This document shows, one piece after another, positions 47,430 through 56,978 of a stretch of 64,000 bases of DNA. How positions within the stretch are numbered: the first letter of the stretch is position 1; each line of letters begins with the position of its first letter. This stretch comes from Campylobacterales bacterium (GTDB lineage Bacteria; Campylobacterota; Campylobacteria; Campylobacterales; QNZT01). The stretch is from the NCBI GenBank assembly GCA_027023405.1, contig JALVVN010000038.1:83333-147332 (forward strand), read 5' to 3'. The notes beneath the pieces were generated by a model, which saw only the letters and a program-made list of their open reading frames with translations, searched no databases and had not been told where the DNA came from. The translations under genes were made by a program, and so were the position numbers.

Positions 47430-50066
47430 ATGAGTGAAGAGAGATCGACACACTACGATCCCAAAGAGGTGGAAAATAACTACTACCGCATTTGGGAGGA
47501 GAGAGGCTATTTTGAGATTGAGGGAAATGAGGCGATTCAGCAAGAGGGAAAAAATTTCTGCATCATGATGCCGCCTCCGAATGTGACGGGAGTACTGCAC
47601 ATCGGACATGCGCTCACCTTTACACTTCAAGATATCATGACGCGTTACAAACGGATGGACGGTTACAAAACACTCTGGCAACCGGGGCTTGATCATGCCG
47701 GTATTGCGACGCAAAATGTGGTCGAGAAACAGTTGCTCGCACAGGGAATTACCAAAGAGGAGATAGGACGAGAGGCATTCTTGGAAAAGGTGTGGGAGTG
47801 GAAAGAGAAGAGTGGCGGCGATATTATGCATCAGATGCGAAAGCTGGGTGCATCACCGGCTTGGAGTCGTGAACGCTTTACAATGGATGAAGGGCTCAAA
47901 AGTGCCGTAAGAGCCTTCTTCGTCGATCTCTATGAGAAGGGGTTGATCATCAAAGGCAACTATATGGTCAACTGGTGTACGCATGACGGCGCGCTGAGTG
48001 ATATCGAGGTGGAGTATGAAGAGGAAGCCGGGAAGCTCTATCATATCGCCTACCCTTTGAGTGACGGCAGTGGCGAAGTGGTGGTAGCGACGACGCGACC
48101 GGAGACCTATTTTGGTGATACGGCGGTGATGGTACATCCCGAAGATGAGCGGTACGGTGAACTCATCGGTAAAAAGGTGCGCTTGCCACTGTTGGATAAA
48201 GAGATCACCATCATCGCCGATGCGCATGTCGACAGGGAGTTTGGTACCGGTATCGTAAAAGTCACTCCCGCACATGACCCTAACGACTATGAGGTTGGAA
48301 AACGGCATGATCTGGAGTTTGTTACCTGTTTTGATGAGAAGGGAATACTCAATGATCTTTGTGGAGAGTTTGAGGGACTAGAGCGACTAGAGGCGCGAGA
48401 GAAGATTGTTTCTAAGCTTGAAGCTGAGGGATTTGTGCGCAAGATCGAAGATCATACGCATCAAGTGGGACACTGCTACCGCTGTCACAATGTGGTCGAA
48501 CCCTATATTTCCAAACAGTGGTTTGTCAAAAAAGAGATCGCCGATGAAGCGATCAAAAAGGTGAGAGCGGGAGAGAGTCAATTCTATCCGTCGCACTGGA
48601 TCAACTCCTTTAACGCATGGATGAATGAGCTTCGGGATTGGTGTATTTCACGGCAGCTCTGGTGGGGGCATCGTATTCCCGTCTTTACTTGTCAATCGTG
48701 TGGGCATGAGTTTGCCTCTCGTGAAGAGCATCCAGATAGCTGTCCGAAGTGCGGTAGCGATCAACTGCAACAAGATCCCGATGTCCTCGATACCTGGTTT
48801 AGCTCCGGTCTCTGGCCATTTTCGACACTGGGTTGGGAGAATGGTGATTTTGGCAAGGGGAGTCTGTGGGAAGAGGGAGATCTGGAGACATTCTATCCCA
48901 ATACGATGCTCATTACCGGTTTTGATATCCTCTTCTTTTGGGTTGCACGAATGATCTTCAGCGGTGTAGAGACGATGGGAGAGGTGCCTTTTAAGGATAT
49001 CTATCTTCATGCATTGGTGCGAGATGAACATGGTGCAAAGATGAGTAAATCGAGGGGCAATGTCATCGATCCGCTCGACATGGTAGAGGAGTTTTCCGCC
49101 GATACGCTTCGCTTTACACTGGCAGCTCTTGCGGTACAGGGAAGAGATATTCGTCTGAGCAAAGATCGACTCGGACAGTATCGAAACTTTACCAACAAAC
49201 TCTACAACGCCGCGCGTTTTTTGATGATGAATCACGATCGCTTTGAGGATCTTGACAAGATGGAGGTTAAGAGTGATTTAGGGCGCTATATGCTCTCTCG
49301 TTATCACGCTTGTACCCAAAAGGTGAGAGAAAATCTCGATAGTTATCGCTTTAATGATGCTGCGACGGAGATCTATCGCTACTTTTGGGGTGAGTTTTGC
49401 GACTGGGGAATTGAATTGAGCAAAGCCGATCCGCAAAGTATCGCGGAACTGGGTGCGATCTATAAAGACTCTCTCAAACTGATTCACCCTTTTATGCCCT
49501 TTATCTCCGAATATCTCTACCACGAACTCAACGGTACGACGCTTGAGGAGAGTGAATCGATCATGGTGATGCCCTACCCTCAGGCAGATCAGAATGATCA
49601 AGAGATTGAGCGAAAGTTTGAACGCATTAAAGAGGCGATCGTGGGTATCCGTCGTGCGCTGGCAACACTCGATCTACCCGCCTCTTCGATCGACAAAGTG
49701 GCGATCAAACTCAATGACGCAAGTGAAGATATCAGTAGTGGAGTCAATTTTATCTCCAAACTCACCAAGATCAAGCAGATCACATTTGTCGATGGGAAGC
49801 TAGAGAATGCCGTGACTGATGTAGGTGATCATTTGGAGGTCTATATTCCGCTTGATAATGTCGATATGACACCAATTATCAAGCGACTCGAGGCACAACA
49901 GGCAAAGTTGCAGAAGGAGTTTGACAAACTTGATCGCATGATGAGCAATGAGAAATTTGTCGCCAACGCACCTCAAGAGGTATTGGAGAAAAATCGCTCC
50001 CAACTAGCGCAAGTGAGTGAAAAACTTCAAAAGGTCACACAGGAGCTTGAGACACTTCGTCGCTAG
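47430..50066 (+). CDS. valS: Valine--tRNA ligase
   Basis: MMPPPNVTGVLHIGHAL (HIGH), TLWQPGLDHAGIATQ, KMSKSRGNVIDP (KMSKS), C-terminal coiled coil. Confidence 0.98.
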   Translation: MSEERSTHYDPKEVENNYYRIWEERGYFEIEGNEAIQQEGKNFCIMMPPPNVTGVLHIGHALTFTLQDIMTRYKRMDGYKTLWQPGLDHAGIATQNVVEKQLLAQGITKEEIGREAFLEKVWEWKEKSGGDIMHQMRKLGASPAWSRERFTMDEGLKSAVRAFFVDLYEKGLIIKGNYMVNWCTHDGALSDIEVEYEEEAGKLYHIAYPLSDGSGEVVVATTRPETYFGDTAVMVHPEDERYGELIGKKVRLPLLDKEITIIADAHVDREFGTGIVKVTPAHDPNDYEVGKRHDLEFVTCFDEKGILNDLCGEFEGLERLEAREKIVSKLEAEGFVRKIEDHTHQVGHCYRCHNVVEPYISKQWFVKKEIADEAIKKVRAGESQFYPSHWINSFNAWMNELRDWCISRQLWWGHRIPVFTCQSCGHEFASREEHPDSCPKCGSDQLQQDPDVLDTWFSSGLWPFSTLGWENGDFGKGSLWEEGDLETFYPNTMLITGFDILFFWVARMIFSGVETMGEVPFKDIYLHALVRDEHGAKMSKSRGNVIDPLDMVEEFSADTLRFTLAALAVQGRDIRLSKDRLGQYRNFTNKLYNAARFLMMNHDRFEDLDKMEVKSDLGRYMLSRYHACTQKVRENLDSYRFNDAATEIYRYFWGEFCDWGIELSKADPQSIAELGAIYKDSLKLIHPFMPFISEYLYHELNGTTLEESESIMVMPYPQADQNDQEIERKFERIKEAIVGIRRALATLDLPASSIDKVAIKLNDASEDISSGVNFISKLTKIKQITFVDGKLENAVTDVGDHLEVYIPLDNVDMTPIIKRLEAQQAKLQKEFDKLDRMMSNEKFVANAPQEVLEKNRSQLAQVSEKLQKVTQELETLRR

Positions 50067-51222
50067 GAGGTGCAGAGGTTTGGAGCGCTTGGAGCTCCCT
50101 ACTCTGCTGAATAAGATTTCCTCGCCCTGTGCTTAAGCGCTTGTAGGCGAGGTCATAACTCTCCTGCGCTTTGGCAAGGTGTATATTGATCTGCTCCATC
50201 TCTTTGACAAAGAGTGAAAACTTCTCTAACAGTTGTGTCGCTTTTTTGGCGATGAGTTTTGCATTTTTATCCTGATAATCAAATCTCCATCCATTCTCTA
50301 TCACTCGAAGGACTGCCATCAGCGTTGAGGGAGAGACGATGATGATCTGCTTCTTGTACGCCTCTTCGATGAGCGCCGATCCCTTTTCATGAAGCAGTGC
50401 AAACGCCCCCTCAATCGGGATAAACATCAAAATAAAGTCAAGTGACTGCACCCCCTCTAAGCGATGATACTCTTTTTGATAGAGGGTATTGATATGTGTT
50501 TTGATAGAGGTGAGAAATCTTTCAAGATGTTCACTTTGTCGATCCGCACTATATTCGACATAGGATTTGAGTGTCAATTTGGCATCGATGATCACCTCTT
50601 TGTGCGTGGGTAGATAGATGATAGCATCGGGACGGTATCGCTCTCCTTTGCTATTGGTGAGTGTCACCTCTCTTTTGTACTCCCTATCTTTGACCAGTCC
50701 CGAATTCTCCAAAATACGCTCAAGGATCATCTCTCCCCAGATCCCTTGGAGTTTTTGATCCCCTTTGAGTGCTTTGGAGAGGGATTGTGCCTCTTTGCCC
50801 AAATGGTGGTTGAGTTCACGAAGTTTCTCGATCTCTTGGGTGAGAGAGTATCGCTCTTTGGACTCATTATGATAGAAGTGCTGTACCTGTTCGGAAAATT
50901 TTTCAAGTGCACCCCAAAAGGGTTTGATCCCCTCTTGAAACTCTAATTGTTGTGTTTTACTGTTTTGATAGAGAAGCTTGGAGGAGATTGCCTCAAAATC
51001 TTTTTGCAACTTCTCTTGTGTATTTTGACTTTGTGTAAGATGTGATTTGGTGAGGTTGAGTGATTCTTCGAGTAGCTTCACCTGTGATTGCAATTGGAGT
51101 GCTTTTTGATAGAGTCTGTTGTAGGCGTGATCTTTTCGTAGCAGTAGCCATCCAAAGAGGATGAGGGAAAGCAAAAATGCCGATAAAAAACCGTAACTAA
51201 AGTAGAGTAGTGTCGTATTCAT
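50035..51222 (-). CDS. rmuC: DNA recombination protein RmuC
   Basis: N-terminal TM and coiled coil, LQGIWGEMILERILENSGLVKDREYKREV, YRPDAIIYLPTHKEVIIDAKLTLKSYVEY, GNLIQQSRELQAL. Confidence 0.94.
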   Translation of the reverse strand: MNTTLLYFSYGFLSAFLLSLILFGWLLLRKDHAYNRLYQKALQLQSQVKLLEESLNLTKSHLTQSQNTQEKLQKDFEAISSKLLYQNSKTQQLEFQEGIKPFWGALEKFSEQVQHFYHNESKERYSLTQEIEKLRELNHHLGKEAQSLSKALKGDQKLQGIWGEMILERILENSGLVKDREYKREVTLTNSKGERYRPDAIIYLPTHKEVIIDAKLTLKSYVEYSADRQSEHLERFLTSIKTHINTLYQKEYHRLEGVQSLDFILMFIPIEGAFALLHEKGSALIEEAYKKQIIIVSPSTLMAVLRVIENGWRFDYQDKNAKLIAKKATQLLEKFSLFVKEMEQINIHLAKAQESYDLAYKRLSTGRGNLIQQSRELQALQTSAPPSDEVSQAPV

Positions 51223-51283
51223 ATCCTACTCTACCCTAAAATATTGAAAACTTTAAAAAATATTTCATATTGAAATAAATTAT

Positions 51284-51967
51284 TTAAAAAGGCCATACAC
51301 TCTCAACCACTTTTGTACCCCACGGTTTTCTCATACTCTCTCTGATATCTCCTTCTGTTTCATAAAGGATTTTCGCATCGGCAATATATTTGGAGTCGAT
51401 GGTATTGTGCTCGTCGATATCATAACTACGCACGACACCCGTCACACGCACTATCTGTTTAATACCATTAAGTAGGAGTTGACGACTGCCTGCGATGAAG
51501 TAGTTACCGTTGGGCAGAATTTTAACCACTCTTGCTGTGACAGTTGTTTTAAAATTCTCTTTACGAGAGGCACTTCCGGCACCGCTATAAGTGGTATTGG
51601 TATTGGTCTTAAATCCCACATCGGTGATACCGTTGAGATTTTTGAGGACACCACCGGAGAAGATACCGCCACCCATATTGTTTTGGGAGTTGGTAGTGAC
51701 CTTTTTATTGCCGTTAGAGACTTGTGTCGTACTCTCATTGATGACGACCGTGATGATATCATTGACACGCATCGCTTTTCTATCGGAAAAGATGGGATTA
51801 TCACCCCTTCCGTAAAGACTACCCGCATAGGCGTGACACCGTCTCGGCTCTTGAGCTGCGGGGTGCTTTACATACTCAGGTGGACGCATATCTATTGAGG
51901 GTGAAGCGATATGTTTGCTACATCCGCTTATAAGCCATCCCAGTAGTAAGAGTGTTATCCATTTCAC
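51284..51967 (-). CDS. flgH: Flagellar L-ring protein FlgH
   Basis: Lipobox LISGCSKH, SLYGRGDNPIFSDRKAMRVNDIITVVINE, LPNGNYFIAGSRQLLLNGIKQIVRVTGVVRSYDID. GTG start assumed. Confidence 0.93.
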   Translation of the reverse strand: MKWITLLLLGWLISGCSKHIASPSIDMRPPEYVKHPAAQEPRRCHAYAGSLYGRGDNPIFSDRKAMRVNDIITVVINESTTQVSNGNKKVTTNSQNNMGGGIFSGGVLKNLNGITDVGFKTNTNTTYSGAGSASRKENFKTTVTARVVKILPNGNYFIAGSRQLLLNGIKQIVRVTGVVRSYDIDEHNTIDSKYIADAKILYETEGDIRESMRKPWGTKVVESVWPF

Positions 51968-52028
51968 AAACGATCCCCTAATATTCAATTGGATAAAATA
52001 AAGCATATTCTATTCCAAAGGAGTTTTT

Positions 52029-52475
52029 ATGAGTCAACTTAAACAACAGTTACAAGCGGATCTCAAAGCCGCTATGGTGGCGAAGGATGCTTTTAAGCGC
52101 GATACGATTCGTTTTTTGATGTCGGCGATTAAGCAGATCGAGGTTGATGAGCGCAGAGAGTTAAGTGATGAGGATATTTTAAAAATCATTCAAAAATCGA
52201 TCAAGCAGAGAGAAGATGCTATCACCCAATACAAAGAGGCGGGACGAGAGGATTTGTGGCAAAAAGAGGAGGCAGAGGCGAACATATTGAAATCCTATCT
52301 TCCAAAGCAACTTACACCGGAGGAGTTGGAAGCGGAAATTTCAGAAATTATCAAAACAATCGGTGTAACTTCCATGAAAGAGATGGGTGCGGTGATGAAA
52401 GAGGCAAAGGAGAAGATCGGGTCACGATCGGATGGAAAACAGATCAGTGAGATGGTCAAAAAATTATTAAAATAA
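52029..52475 (+). CDS. GatB/YqeY family protein
   Basis: LKQQLQADLKAAMVAKDAFKRDTIRFLMSAIKQIEVDERREL, YLPKQLTPEELEAEI. Confidence 0.94.
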   Translation: MSQLKQQLQADLKAAMVAKDAFKRDTIRFLMSAIKQIEVDERRELSDEDILKIIQKSIKQREDAITQYKEAGREDLWQKEEAEANILKSYLPKQLTPEELEAEISEIIKTIGVTSMKEMGAVMKEAKEKIGSRSDGKQISEMVKKLLK

Positions 52476-52486
52476 TTTGAATTAGT

Positions 52487-52692
52487 TGCGTTAGAATTGG
52501 ATATTATTCATTTTTTATCCAATTTATCGCACAATAGTTTTGCTGAGAAACCGCAAGCTTAGCAAAAGGATGTCTTGAATGAATGAGACTTGGCGAAACC
52601 GAATCCCGCAAGGTTTTGCCGACCTACTAATGCGTTAATTTGAGAGTTTTTAGAGAGCGTTTGAACAGTAAGTAGTTCAATCTACCTACTGT
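52487..52692. ncRNA. Candidate structured element: tandem hairpins between convergent yqeY-like and rpsR genes
   Basis: Inverted repeats: 52494-52525 (GAATTGGATA/TATCCAATTT), 52538-52567 (TTTTGCTGAG/CTTAGCAAAA), 52592-52620 (GGCGAAACC/GGTTTTGCC), 52665-52692 (ACAGTA-A-GTAG/CTAC-C-TACTGT). No coding ORF. Confidence 0.4.
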
Positions 52693-52707
52693 CAAAATGA
52701 GTTGTTT

Positions 52708-52974
52708 TTACTTTTTCAGATCTGCAAACGGATTGTCAATCACTTTTTTACGAGAAGCTACATACGGTACGATTGCCGCGTGTCTTGCTCTTTTGATTGC
52801 TTGCTCAACCATCACTTGATGTTTTTTGCAGTTTCCTGTCAATCTTCTGGGCATAATCTTATATCTCTCAGAGAGAGAATTGAGGTAAGAGCTTGGATCT
52901 TTGTAGTCCAAAAACTCTACTTTTGCTTCACAAAATCTACAATATTTTTTAGAATATTTTCTTCTTTCTGCCAT
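52708..52974 (-). CDS. rpsR: 30S ribosomal protein S18
   Basis: [63 protein letters not shown]. Confidence 0.97.
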   Translation of the reverse strand: MAERRKYSKKYCRFCEAKVEFLDYKDPSSYLNSLSERYKIMPRRLTGNCKKHQVMVEQAIKRARHAAIVPYVASRKKVIDNPFADLKK

Positions 52975-53017
52975 CTGTTTTATCCTTTATCTCTTTTTTA
53001 TCACTTTTCAATTTTAT

Positions 53018-53509
53018 CTAAAATGGAATCTCATCCTCATCGATATCGATTGAGGGAATTTCCGGTTCACTGCTTGGCATTGTCGGAGCCGGTGATGAAG
53101 GCGGTGTGTTAGCTGCGGGTTGTTGATAGTTTGACGGTTGTACGGGTGCCGCATTGTTGGGTTGATTGTACCCACTGTTCTCCCCTTTACTATCAAGCAT
53201 TGTCATATTTTCTACAACCACACTGTGTTTGCTTCGCTTCCCACCGTTTTGATCCGTCCAACTATCCAGTTTTAGACGCCCTTCGACCAAAACTTTTGAT
53301 CCTTTTCTAAGGTATTGGTTGGCAATTTCTGCGGTTCTACCAAAGAATGCGATATCAACAAAAAGCGTCTCCTCTTTCAGTTGTCCGTCACCACCTTTAA
53401 ATTTTCGTGTTGTCGCAATACCGGTATTTCCTACCGCTGTACCACTGGGTGTATATCGAAGCTCGATATCTCTTGTAAGATTGCCGACAATTATCACTTT
53501 ATTAAACAT
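53018..53509 (-). CDS. ssb: Single-stranded DNA-binding protein
   Basis: MFNKVIIVGNLTRDIELRYTPSGTAVGNTGIAT..., acidic tail DIDEDEIPF. Confidence 0.97.
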   Translation of the reverse strand: MFNKVIIVGNLTRDIELRYTPSGTAVGNTGIATTRKFKGGDGQLKEETLFVDIAFFGRTAEIANQYLRKGSKVLVEGRLKLDSWTDQNGGKRSKHSVVVENMTMLDSKGENSGYNQPNNAAPVQPSNYQQPAANTPPSSPAPTMPSSEPEIPSIDIDEDEIPF

Positions 53510-53530
53510 CTGTTTTGCCTTTGTTAATGC

Positions 53531-53950
53531 TTACGCTTCGCCACTCTCTTGGGATGGTGTCTCGGCTTTTTCAGCTTCAGGAGCTTCCTCAGCTTTTGGA
53601 GCCTCTTTTTTCGGAGCAGCTTTTTTACCGCTGGCAAGCTTCTCCCATTGGGCTATCTCTTTTTTCTTCTCATATTTTACATTCAAGAAACGAAGAAGAT
53701 CTTCATCGAGTCGTAAATTTCTTAAAATTTCATCAATGGATGCCGGTGCGACTTGATAATAGAATACGAAGTAGTTTCCTCGTGCATGTTTTTCGATCTC
53801 ATAGGCGAGTTTACGAACACCCATTTCGTCAATCGTTTTAATCTCAGCGCCGTTTTTTTCCAATAGTGCTTTAAGCGAATCTTTTTTCGCCACTGCCTCT
53901 TCAGGACTAAGGGTCGGCTTTACGACCACTAACAATTCATAATGTTTCAT
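53531..53950 (-). CDS. rpsF: 30S ribosomal protein S6
   Basis: MKHYELLVVVKPTLSPEEA...GVRKLAYEIEKHARGNYFVFYYQVAPASIDEILRNLRLDEDLLRFLNVK; C-terminal Ala/Glu/Lys extension. Confidence 0.96.
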   Translation of the reverse strand: MKHYELLVVVKPTLSPEEAVAKKDSLKALLEKNGAEIKTIDEMGVRKLAYEIEKHARGNYFVFYYQVAPASIDEILRNLRLDEDLLRFLNVKYEKKKEIAQWEKLASGKKAAPKKEAPKAEEAPEAEKAETPSQESGEA

Positions 53951-54036
53951 CTTTCTCCTTATGGATATAAAGCTCTTTATAGAGCAAGGGTTTTTGACAC
54001 TCCTTTTTCACTCTGGAGGTCAAGGGGGCGATTTTA

Positions 54037-55017
54037 CTACAAAAAAGTTTGAAGTTTTATTAAAGTAGCGATTAAAAAGCTCTCTTTATCCAGGTTGGTC
54101 GCTGTTTTGAGTGTGAGGTGGGCATCACTGAGGTGCCTCAGCAGTCGGCTATATTGTGCGAGAGAGAGTTTTGTGCTTTGTGCGGCTCTTGTTTTTGCTA
54201 AATGTGCCGGTAGCGGGTAGCCTAAGATTTCGACGACATCATAGGTGCCGTGTGCAGTGATATAGATACGAAAGAGTGCGAGTGTTGTGATGTAGCTCTC
54301 GATCTGCGTCAAGATAGCGATCTCCTCTACCCCTTCATGTTCCAGCAGTAGGGAAATCTCTTCATTGAGCATCTCCTTTTGTAGAAATTTACTCAAAAAT
54401 CGATCCAGATCAACGATTCCCATCCCGGCGACATGCTGATCGATATCTTGCACAGTGATCTTTTTATTGAGTAGAGCCAATTTAGGGAGTTCACTCTGTG
54501 CCAAAAGAAGATCCTCCTGTTCCAACTCCAGAAGATGGGTAAGTGCAAAGTGATCAATCTCGAGGTTGATCTTTCGTGCCTGTTTGGCAAGAATCTCCAC
54601 TCCCTGCGCCGGTGTCGGCTTGAAAAAGCGCACAAAATCTGCACCCTTTTTTTTACTAAAAGATCGGCTCATATCCTTGGCGGTTCGATCCTCCCCGCAA
54701 AATTCAAAGATAAAAAAACTTTTGGGTTGTTTCTGGCAAGTTTCGACTAAAACATCAAGCTCTTTTTTGGGAATTTTTTTATCCGTTTTGAGATAGAGTA
54801 GATTGGTATCGCCAAAGAGTGAAGCTTGGGAGAGATAAGTTTTGGCTTGTCTAAAATCATACTCATCATAGTAGAGTGTGAGGCGACTCTCTTTGGGGGC
54901 AAGTTTGTCTGCGATAAAGTGCGCATAGGTGGTGGTCGCATAACTCTCGCCATAAAGTAGCAGTGAGTGAGGAAGGTGACCCGATTGGATCATCTGATCG
55001 AGATCTTTTTTGTACAA
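54037..55017 (-). CDS. holA: DNA polymerase III subunit delta
   Basis: LLYGESYATTTYAHFIADKL, FFIFEFCGEDRTAKDMSRSF, QEDLLLAQSELPKLALL; sits between rpsF and rnr as remembered for Helicobacter. Confidence 0.8.
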   Translation of the reverse strand: MYKKDLDQMIQSGHLPHSLLLYGESYATTTYAHFIADKLAPKESRLTLYYDEYDFRQAKTYLSQASLFGDTNLLYLKTDKKIPKKELDVLVETCQKQPKSFFIFEFCGEDRTAKDMSRSFSKKKGADFVRFFKPTPAQGVEILAKQARKINLEIDHFALTHLLELEQEDLLLAQSELPKLALLNKKITVQDIDQHVAGMGIVDLDRFLSKFLQKEMLNEEISLLLEHEGVEEIAILTQIESYITTLALFRIYITAHGTYDVVEILGYPLPAHLAKTRAAQSTKLSLAQYSRLLRHLSDAHLTLKTATNLDKESFLIATLIKLQTFL

Positions 55018-55058
55018 TCAACGCTCCCTTTTTGAGTGTTATTGTAGCCAAGAAGGGG

Positions 55059-56906
55059 TTAAACAACAATACTCTCTTGAGAGGTTTGAATAATTTGCGG
55101 TAATGGAGGTGAAAAGTAGAATCCCTGAGAATAATCAATTCCTAAACTTTTGACAATCTCATAAATCTCTTTGGAGTGCACAAACTCGGCAACTGTTTGT
55201 GCATCAAGACTTTTTGCAAGCAGGACGATTGACTCCACAATTTTTTTGCTATTGGCATCGGTATCGAGATTTTTGATAAATTGTCCGTCTATCTTGATAA
55301 TATCCGCTTTCAAGGTCATCAATCTGCTTAAGTTGGATGCTTCAGCCCCAAAATCATCAATCGCTAAAGCAAATCCAGCATCTTTAAGATCTTGAAAGGT
55401 ATCGTTGGCATAATAGGAGTCCTGTGCATTGATATTTTCAAGCACCTCTAAGAAGACACGGTTTGGTTTTATTGCATATTTGTTTGACATCTCTTTGAGA
55501 TAATCGACAAGATAACCGTCTTTGAGATCATCATCGGTGATATTGATTGAAAAATCATAGTGGTTATGGGAAAAGGTTGCAAAACTCTTCTCGATGACTC
55601 GTTTGCTGATCTCTACTAAGTATCCCCTCGATTTTGCGATAGGTAAAAATTGAAAAGGCGGTACTACGGTACCCTTATCGATGATACGCACAAGAGATTC
55701 ATATTTGACAATTTTTTGGTCACTGTTTCGAATAATGGGCTGATAGTAGACAACCAGTTGATCTTGTTCAATAAGACGAGGCAGTGTACGACTCCAGTAA
55801 AGATTCTGTTTTTGTCGCTTTTGTAACTTTTCGTCATGCACATAGAGTCGAATTTTTTCTGTATGGCTTTTTTGCAGTTGACGAAGTGTTATTTCAGCAT
55901 GAGAAAAGGGTGATTCTTCTCCTCTTGTGATGGCGATAAGGAAATTGATCGATACGAAGAACTCATTTTCATTGAGTGTTACTTTTTCAATCATTTGATT
56001 GATTTGATAAGCTAAGGCAATATCCTCATCTCCTTGCACATTGTCAATCAATACGGCAAACTTTTCTCCACAGAGTCGATAACAATGAATGCGTTCATTT
56101 TGAAGTGTTGACAAAATATCTCCTATATTGCCGTAAACACTGTTGAGCCACTTCTCTTCAAGTTCATAGGAGAGGATATCATGCTGCTCTAGCGAGAGGA
56201 GTAAAAAAGAGCTGTGTTGATTGACATTTTCCAAATCTTGTAACAATACTGTTTTATTGTTGAGTCCTGTAAGCGGATCGATACGCGCTTGTTGATAGAT
56301 CTGCTCTTTGGCTTGCGCCAATGCTGAAGCATTGGCGATAAGGTTATTGATATTTTCTTGATGCTCTCTTTCAGAATAGGACATAAAGACGGCAAATGTA
56401 AAATAGGAGATGAGTGTCAATACAAGCGTAATAACAGAAAAGTGTACATCAAAGAGTGAAAAAGTATCCAATACAAGTAGTGTTCCGGAGGTTAAGAGCA
56501 TATAGAACCACCCTACTTTTACTCCTCTGAGTAAAAAAGCCGCCATGATGAGGTTGCCGTACCATATCAATTTTGCGTTGTCATCGATCATCGCAACGAT
56601 TGCGCTCATAAAGAGATAAAAGAGACCCAACATAATATTGGAAATGCGGGTAAAGTAGGCTTTGTTCTGACGAAGATAGAGAAGTTGAATAAAAGCCCCT
56701 GCCATCATAACACCATCAATGACGGCAATCCCAACATACCCAAAGAGAAGTCTGAGTGTAGCAGTCACAAGAAGAATGATGGAGGAGGAGAAAAGCATGT
56801 AGCTTAAGAGCATATAACGGTACTGAAATCGTTGCTCTTCTTGAGATGAAAAGCGTTGATCTCCGATTAAAAAGGTATCGATCCGATCTACTATCTCTCT
56901 TAACAC
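55059..56906 (-). CDS. Membrane GGDEF (degenerate) - EAL protein, putative c-di-GMP phosphodiesterase
   Basis: Multiple N-terminal TM helices, RIDPLTGLNNKTVL, CGEKF in place of GGDEF, YESLVRI, FLEVLEN, LAIDDFGAEASNL, IIKIDGQFI, VAEFVHSKE, QGFYFSPP. Confidence 0.88.
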   Translation of the reverse strand: MLREIVDRIDTFLIGDQRFSSQEEQRFQYRYMLLSYMLFSSSIILLVTATLRLLFGYVGIAVIDGVMMAGAFIQLLYLRQNKAYFTRISNIMLGLFYLFMSAIVAMIDDNAKLIWYGNLIMAAFLLRGVKVGWFYMLLTSGTLLVLDTFSLFDVHFSVITLVLTLISYFTFAVFMSYSEREHQENINNLIANASALAQAKEQIYQQARIDPLTGLNNKTVLLQDLENVNQHSSFLLLSLEQHDILSYELEEKWLNSVYGNIGDILSTLQNERIHCYRLCGEKFAVLIDNVQGDEDIALAYQINQMIEKVTLNENEFFVSINFLIAITRGEESPFSHAEITLRQLQKSHTEKIRLYVHDEKLQKRQKQNLYWSRTLPRLIEQDQLVVYYQPIIRNSDQKIVKYESLVRIIDKGTVVPPFQFLPIAKSRGYLVEISKRVIEKSFATFSHNHYDFSINITDDDLKDGYLVDYLKEMSNKYAIKPNRVFLEVLENINAQDSYYANDTFQDLKDAGFALAIDDFGAEASNLSRLMTLKADIIKIDGQFIKNLDTDANSKKIVESIVLLAKSLDAQTVAEFVHSKEIYEIVKSLGIDYSQGFYFSPPLPQIIQTSQESIVV

Positions 56907-56978
56907 GCTCTCTCACTTTCAAGTGGGTTTGTGTGTAGATCGGGAATTATAGAAAAAACTTTAAAAAATCACCAATTT

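Noticed and set aside
52476-52707. Integron attC site, CRISPR fragment, or tRNA/tmRNA
   Set aside because: No integron core sites (RYYYAAC/GTTRRRY pair), no regular direct repeat-spacer pattern, and no tRNA cloverleaf could be recognised.
52476-52707. c-di-GMP (GEMM) riboswitch
   Set aside because: AAACC and CGCAA fragments are superficially similar, but the order and stems do not fit, and both flanking genes end here rather than start.
53531-53950. Long Ala/Glu/Lys tail of S6 as unusual
   Set aside because: Low-complexity extensions of S6 are common; not enough to call novel.
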